From Bacteroidales bacterium UBA5072 (lineage in GTDB: Bacteria; Bacteroidota; Bacteroidia; Bacteroidales; UBA10428), in contig DIAS01000040.1 in the NCBI GenBank assembly GCA_002415855.1, forward strand, positions 100,216-120,061: DNA of 19,846 bases. The letters are read 5' to 3'. The first letter of the stretch is position 1; every line of letters begins with the position of its first letter. The notes beneath the pieces were generated by a model, which saw only the letters and a list, made by a program, of their open reading frames with translations, was not told where the DNA came from and did not search any database. The translations under genes and the position numbers were made by a program. This document shows, piece after piece, positions 17,083 to 19,846 of this stretch.

Positions 17083-17970
17083 ATGAAAGACATGCTTCGG
17101 GATTTTTTGACTTTCTCCTCACTGGAGAGAAAGGGGACCCTTATATTGATAATCATGATACTGGTTATCACAGGTTTCAATTTCTATTTCTCACGGCAAA
17201 AGCCTGATGAAGATCCGGCATTGGAGGAGCGTTATCAGAAGGAGCTCCTGGCTTTTGAACAGCAGCTGAACCGGGTTGGTGACAGTGCTGATACCGGGCA
17301 GGAGGAAGTTCGGGAGAGTCTTGCCGTTGTCCCGGAATTGTTTTATTTTGACCCGAATGAAGCATCTGCCGCAGATCTGAGACGACTTGGCTTAAACGAC
17401 AGGGTCATCCGGACCCTCCTGAATTACCGGAAGCAAGGAGGTCATTTTTACGGGAAGGATGATCTTAAAAAGATTTACGGCTTAAGTCAAGCGGATTATT
17501 CAAGGCTTCTGCCCTGGATAAAAATCCGGGGGGCGAAGGATGATCGGTTTACGGACGTAAAGGAGACCAGATACAATACCCTTAACATGAACCTTGCGGA
17601 TTCATCCGACTTTGAATCACTGCCTGGCATCGGGCCTGTGCTCGCCAGGCGTATTGTGCGGTACCGATCGCTTTTGGGAGGTTATTACGAAACCCGGCAA
17701 CTCCGCGAAGTGTATGGGCTATCGGATAGTCTTTATCAGCTTGTCGTTACCTGCATGATAGCGGATACCGGCCTCATTCGTAAAATAGACCTGAATGCTG
17801 CACAGGAGAGTGATCTTGCCAGGCATCCCTACATAGGCAAACACTATGCCAGGGGAATAATTTTCTACCGGTCATCCGTTGGAAAAATCAGGAGTCTGCA
17901 GGAGCTGAAAGCCAACGGTCTGCTTCCGGCTGAAAATTATGAGAAGCTAAAAAAATACCTTTCAATTTAA
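17083..17970 (+). CDS. Membrane-anchored helix-hairpin-helix protein
   Basis: A 295-residue protein with one N-terminal membrane segment (about residues 19-37) and ComEA-type helix-hairpin-helix repeats. The first repeat is near 88-146 (FDPNEASAADLRRLG...YGLSQADYSRLLPWI), the second near 165-225 (NLADSSDFESLPGIGPVLARRIVRYR, the best match to the DNA-backbone-binding hairpin), and a third, more divergent one runs near 232-293 (DLNAAQESDLARHPYIGKHYARGIIFYR). A charged linker (40-85) joins the anchor to the repeats. Sequence-independent DNA binding outside the inner membrane is inferred from ComEA, not shown. The start is the ATG at 17083; the frame extends back into tamL, but only from there does the membrane segment fall at the N-terminus. 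It follows tamL by 74 bp. Confidence 0.8.
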   Translation: MKDMLRDFLTFSSLERKGTLILIIMILVITGFNFYFSRQKPDEDPALEERYQKELLAFEQQLNRVGDSADTGQEEVRESLAVVPELFYFDPNEASAADLRRLGLNDRVIRTLLNYRKQGGHFYGKDDLKKIYGLSQADYSRLLPWIKIRGAKDDRFTDVKETRYNTLNMNLADSSDFESLPGIGPVLARRIVRYRSLLGGYYETRQLREVYGLSDSLYQLVVTCMIADTGLIRKIDLNAAQESDLARHPYIGKHYARGIIFYRSSVGKIRSLQELKANGLLPAENYEKLKKYLSI

Positions 17971-18097
17971 CTTCTTTTAACAGGGTATCCTTTTCATTTA
18001 CGGAATTTTTAACTAAATTTAAAATATTAGAAACATCCCGACTGATGCGGGTTATTGTTTTGGATTATTGCAGCTTAATATTTTTTTAATGGCAAAA

Positions 18098-18129
18098 TTT
18101 GGTAGATATGGGCCAAAATGATAAATTTG
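18098..18129 (+). promoter_or_regulatory. Consensus Bacteroidota promoter of rpsU
   Basis: TTTG at 18098-18101, a 20-bp spacer, then TAAATTTG at 18122-18129: both boxes match the primary sigma consensus exactly. The predicted transcription start near 18136 leaves a leader of about 15 nt before the rpsU ATG. The rest of the 181-bp gap after the helix-hairpin-helix gene is AT-rich and shows only a weak CCCG/CGGG hairpin at 18037-18051. Confidence 0.8.
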
Positions 18130-18151
18130 CGGCTCATTAAAAAATTAAAGT

Positions 18152-18343
18152 ATGATTATAGTACCGATTAAGGAAGGCGAAAACATTGAAAGAGCACTTA
18201 AGAAATTCAAAAGAAAATTTGAGAAAACAGGTGTGGTAAAGGAATTACGGTCAAGACAGGCTTTTCAGAAACCGTCCATGCGCAAGCGTGAAGTTGTAAA
18301 ACGGGCCATTTACATCCAGCAGCTTCAGCAAGCCGAAGAATAA
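18152..18343 (+). CDS. rpsU: 30S ribosomal protein bS21
   Basis: Small-subunit ribosomal protein of 63 residues, bound near the 3' end of 16S rRNA. The sequence begins MIIVPIKEGENIERALKKFKRK and continues with the basic, helical RSRQAFQKPSMRKREVVKRA typical of S21. In Bacteroidota, bS21 with neighbouring proteins is known to help hide the anti-Shine-Dalgarno tail of 16S rRNA. Here the leader (AAAAAATTAAAGT before ATG) has no Shine-Dalgarno. It is first in a cluster with a tyrosine recombinase and hpf, an order typical of the phylum. Length is normal. Confidence 0.96.
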   Translation: MIIVPIKEGENIERALKKFKRKFEKTGVVKELRSRQAFQKPSMRKREVVKRAIYIQQLQQAEE

Positions 18344-18358
18344 AAATATTACCGGGCA

Positions 18359-18405
18359 AGGGATAATCCAAAATACCCTATCAGTCGGATTAACATATTA
18401 TCCCT
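18359..18405. repeat. 9-bp inverted repeat between rpsU and xerC
   Basis: AGGGATAAT (18359-18367) and ATTATCCCT (18397-18405) are perfect complements separated by 29 bases, ending 6 bases before the xerC ATG. Inside, TAATCC and GGATTA form an alternative 6-bp hairpin that uses part of the left arm. No T-tract follows, so it is not a standard terminator. Confidence 0.6.
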
Positions 18406-18411
18406 GAGTCT

Positions 18412-19296
18412 ATGAGGCACTTCGGTGACTTTCTACAATATATACAGCATATAAAGCATTACTCTCCCCACACGGTCCGATCATACCAGAAGGATCTGGA
18501 GCAGTTTTTCCAGTTTTGTTCATCTGACACCAGTGCAGAAGAATCCCGGATAGATCATCACCACATACGTGGATGGATCGTTGAGCTTATGGAATCGGGC
18601 AATTCCGCTCGGACAACCAACCGTAAAATCTCATCGCTCAAGACGTACTTCAGGTATTTGTTACGTGAGGGTGTAATCGCCAACAATCCGGTAGCAAAGG
18701 TTCTCACTCCGAAAACGGACAAAAAGCTTCCTGTTTTTGTGAGTGAAAGGCAAATGAATACCCTGCTCGACGAGGTCTCCTTTGGGGATGACATCAGCGG
18801 ACTTCGAAACCGTACAATGATTGAAACCTTTTATAACACTGGCGCGAGACGTTCCGAGCTGATCGGCATGCGGGTATCTGACGTTGATCTGCCTCAGCAG
18901 CAGGTAAAGGTACTTGGCAAGCGTAACAAGGAAAGAATAATTCCGCTGAGCCGCAGCTTTTGTGAGGTTCTGGAGAAATATCTGCTTGTCAGGGAATCAG
19001 AGCATGCCGGTACCGGGGAAGAATGGCTATTCCTGACCCGCGCGGGGAAAAAGCTATATCCGCGGCTGGTGCACAGGATCGTTACACAATTCCTTTCAGT
19101 TGTAACAACAGCTGATAAGAGGAGCCCACATGTATTGCGGCATACGTTTGCAACGCACCTTTTAAACCAGGGGGCTGATCTGAATGCGATCAAGGAGTTG
19201 CTTGGCCATGCCAATCTTTCAGCCACGGAGGTATACACACACAATACATTTGAAAAGTTAAAATCAGTTTATAAACAAGCTCATCCAAGAGCGTAA
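18412..19296 (+). CDS. xerC: XerC/XerD-type tyrosine recombinase
   Basis: Site-specific tyrosine recombinase of 294 residues, the length of Xer proteins that resolve chromosome dimers at dif. The N-terminal core-binding domain (1-95) has HYSPHTVRSYQKDLEQF. All catalytic residues are present with Xer spacing: Arg146 in GARRSEL, Lys170 in GKRNKER, His240 and Arg243 in SPHVLRHTFATHLL, His266 in LLGHANLS, and the nucleophile Tyr275 in VYTHN. Its fixed place between rpsU and hpf in Bacteroidota argues for a housekeeping rather than an integron or prophage enzyme. Whether it is the XerC or the XerD partner cannot be told from sequence alone. It probably shares the rpsU transcript. Confidence 0.9.
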   Translation: MRHFGDFLQYIQHIKHYSPHTVRSYQKDLEQFFQFCSSDTSAEESRIDHHHIRGWIVELMESGNSARTTNRKISSLKTYFRYLLREGVIANNPVAKVLTPKTDKKLPVFVSERQMNTLLDEVSFGDDISGLRNRTMIETFYNTGARRSELIGMRVSDVDLPQQQVKVLGKRNKERIIPLSRSFCEVLEKYLLVRESEHAGTGEEWLFLTRAGKKLYPRLVHRIVTQFLSVVTTADKRSPHVLRHTFATHLLNQGADLNAIKELLGHANLSATEVYTHNTFEKLKSVYKQAHPRA

Positions 19297-19300
19297 ACTA

Positions 19301-19306
19301 AGGAGG
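19301..19306 (+). promoter_or_regulatory. Perfect Shine-Dalgarno of hpf
   Basis: AGGAGG (extended AAGGAGG from 19300) lies 7 bases before the hpf ATG at 19314. None of the other protein genes in the window has such a site, which is usual for Bacteroidota and makes this one stand out. Confidence 0.85.
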
Positions 19307-19313
19307 AAAAATC

Positions 19314-19613
19314 ATGAACATCAGAATTAACGCCGTAAGGTTTGTTGCCGACACCAAGCTCGAGAAGTTTATTGAAAAAAAAGTCAGCAAATTGGCTCGT
19401 TATTTCGATGACATCATTAATGCCGAGGTATTCTTAAAACTTGAGAACACCCCTGACCTTGAGAACAAAGTGGTTGAAATAAAGATCTATATACCTGGTA
19501 ATGACCTGTTTGCACGCAAGCAAAGCAAAACATTCGAAGAGGCCACCGATATTGTAGTGGATGCTTTAAAGCAGCAAATTCTGAAACACAAGGAGAAACT
19601 GCGGGGCCTATAA
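19314..19613 (+). CDS. hpf: Ribosome hibernation-promoting factor, short form
   Basis: Short HPF/RaiA-type protein of 99 residues that binds the 30S decoding region and inactivates ribosomes in stationary phase or starvation. The beta-alpha-beta-beta-beta-alpha fold is visible: MNIRINAVRFVADTKLEKFIEKKVSKLARYF, then AEVFLKLEN, VVEIKIYIPGNDLFARKQSKTFEEATDIVVDALKQQILKHK. It lacks the C-terminal dimerisation domain of long HPF. It begins 17 bases after the recombinase stop, behind the perfect AAGGAGG, and is followed by a separate consensus promoter for tRNA-Thr. Confidence 0.93.
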   Translation: MNIRINAVRFVADTKLEKFIEKKVSKLARYFDDIINAEVFLKLENTPDLENKVVEIKIYIPGNDLFARKQSKTFEEATDIVVDALKQQILKHKEKLRGL

Positions 19614-19626
19614 TTCAAAAAATAAT

Positions 19627-19657
19627 TTTGTGTTCTAAATAAATTGTTATACATTTG
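19627..19657 (+). promoter_or_regulatory. Consensus promoter of the tRNA-Thr cluster
   Basis: TTTG at 19627-19630, 19-bp spacer, TACATTTG at 19650-19657. Both boxes match the Bacteroidota primary consensus. The predicted transcription start near 19664 is about 16 bases before the tRNA. Confidence 0.8.
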
Positions 19658-19679
19658 CGAACCGATTTTGGAGGGTATT

Positions 19680-19753
19680 GCCGATGTAGCTCAGTTGGCC
19701 AGAGCAGCTGATTTGTAATCAGCTGGTCGGGGGTTCGAATCCCTCCATCGGCT
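19680..19753 (+). tRNA. tRNA-Thr (anticodon TGT)
   Basis: The cloverleaf can be read by eye: acceptor arms GCCGATG and CATCGGC, D arm GCTC...GAGC, anticodon stem GCTGA/TCAGC around the loop TTTGTAA, and the T arm with GGTTCGAATCC. The anticodon TGT reads ACA threonine codons. CCA is not encoded. In this phylum the tRNA cluster normally leads to tuf, secE and nusG. Confidence 0.96.
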
Positions 19754-19798
19754 CGTAAAGGTATGATGTGTTCTTTATTTCTGAAGCTTACGCCTTTG

Positions 19799-19815
19799 AA
19801 CCGGATAATCCGGTT
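19799..19815 (+). terminator. Terminator-like hairpin between tRNA-Thr and tRNA-Tyr
   Basis: AACCGGA and TCCGGTT form a perfect 7-bp stem around TAA, followed by a short T-rich TATTTG. It could be a weak terminator, or a processing signal separating the two tRNAs in one transcript. The T-tract is too poor to be sure. Confidence 0.35.
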
Positions 19816-19825
19816 TATTTGTAAA

Positions 19826-19846
19826 GGGGAGATACCAAAGCGGCCA
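19826..19846 (+). tRNA. tRNA-Tyr, 5' part only (cut by window end)
   Basis: GGGGAGA followed by TA and CCAAAGCGGCC matches the acceptor arm, positions 8-9 and the D arm of Bacteroidota tRNA-Tyr, which typically follows tRNA-Thr at this locus. The anticodon lies outside the window, so the identity is inferred; another class II tRNA such as tRNA-Ser is less likely. Confidence 0.65.

Noticed and set aside
18037..18051. Terminator after the helix-hairpin-helix gene
   Set aside because: Only a 4-bp CCCG/CGGG stem followed by a broken T-tract; too weak to call.
18359..18405. dif-like recombination site beside xerC
   Set aside because: Xer sites have two 11-bp half-sites about 6-8 bp apart; here the 9-bp arms are 29 bases apart.

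Overview
The window looks like ordinary chromosome from a member of the Bacteroidota, most likely the Bacteroidales. Four things point that way. There is a PorT-like type IX secretion protein, and there are outer-membrane barrels with an N-terminal carboxypeptidase-regulatory-like domain plus a DUF4249 partner. The order rpsU - tyrosine recombinase - hpf - tRNA-Thr - tRNA-Tyr is typical of the phylum. Promoters match the phylum-specific form (TTTG, 19-20 bp, TAnnTTTG), and Shine-Dalgarno sequences are almost absent. No phage, insertion sequence or CRISPR array is visible.

Layout. 1-869: a G-rich 9-bp repeat, then porT. 900-2459: a large FAD-dependent dehydrogenase, tail-to-tail with a minus-strand pair, crcB (fluoride channel) and a DUF190 gene (2453-3191). 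3192-3557: intergenic. 3558-6413: a 951-residue outer-membrane barrel with a His/Gly/Pro-rich tail, convergent with a lipoprotein zinc metallopeptidase (6461-8503, minus). 8686-9996: an acidic lipoprotein of unknown function, divergent from the peptidase. 10046-13761 (minus): a three-gene unit of ABM-fold lipoprotein, TonB-dependent receptor and DUF4249 lipoprotein. 13809-14579 (minus): a TrmH-family rRNA/tRNA methyltransferase, divergent from tamL (14666-17008), which is followed by a membrane-anchored helix-hairpin-helix protein (17083-17970). 18098-19846: the translation cluster rpsU, xerC-like recombinase, hpf, tRNA-Thr(TGT) and the start of tRNA-Tyr.

The genes fall into two themes. One is envelope biogenesis and nutrient uptake: PorT, TamL, the TonB-dependent unit, the second barrel and the surface lipoproteins. 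The other is translation: TrmH, S21, HPF and tRNAs.

Most worth a second look: (i) two 28-bp palindromes of one family (6437-6464 and 10022-10049), each in a convergent gap, each supplying the TAG stop of the minus-strand gene and each followed by a T-rich tract, so they look like mobile REP-type palindromes domesticated as terminators; (ii) a perfect Shine-Dalgarno on hpf, the only one among 16 protein genes, two genes downstream of rpsU, whose product is known in this phylum to help mask the anti-Shine-Dalgarno; (iii) a 9-bp inverted repeat with mutually exclusive alternative pairings between rpsU and xerC; (iv) the ABM-lipoprotein/TonB receptor/DUF4249 unit. I found no clear-cut new defence or mobile system here.
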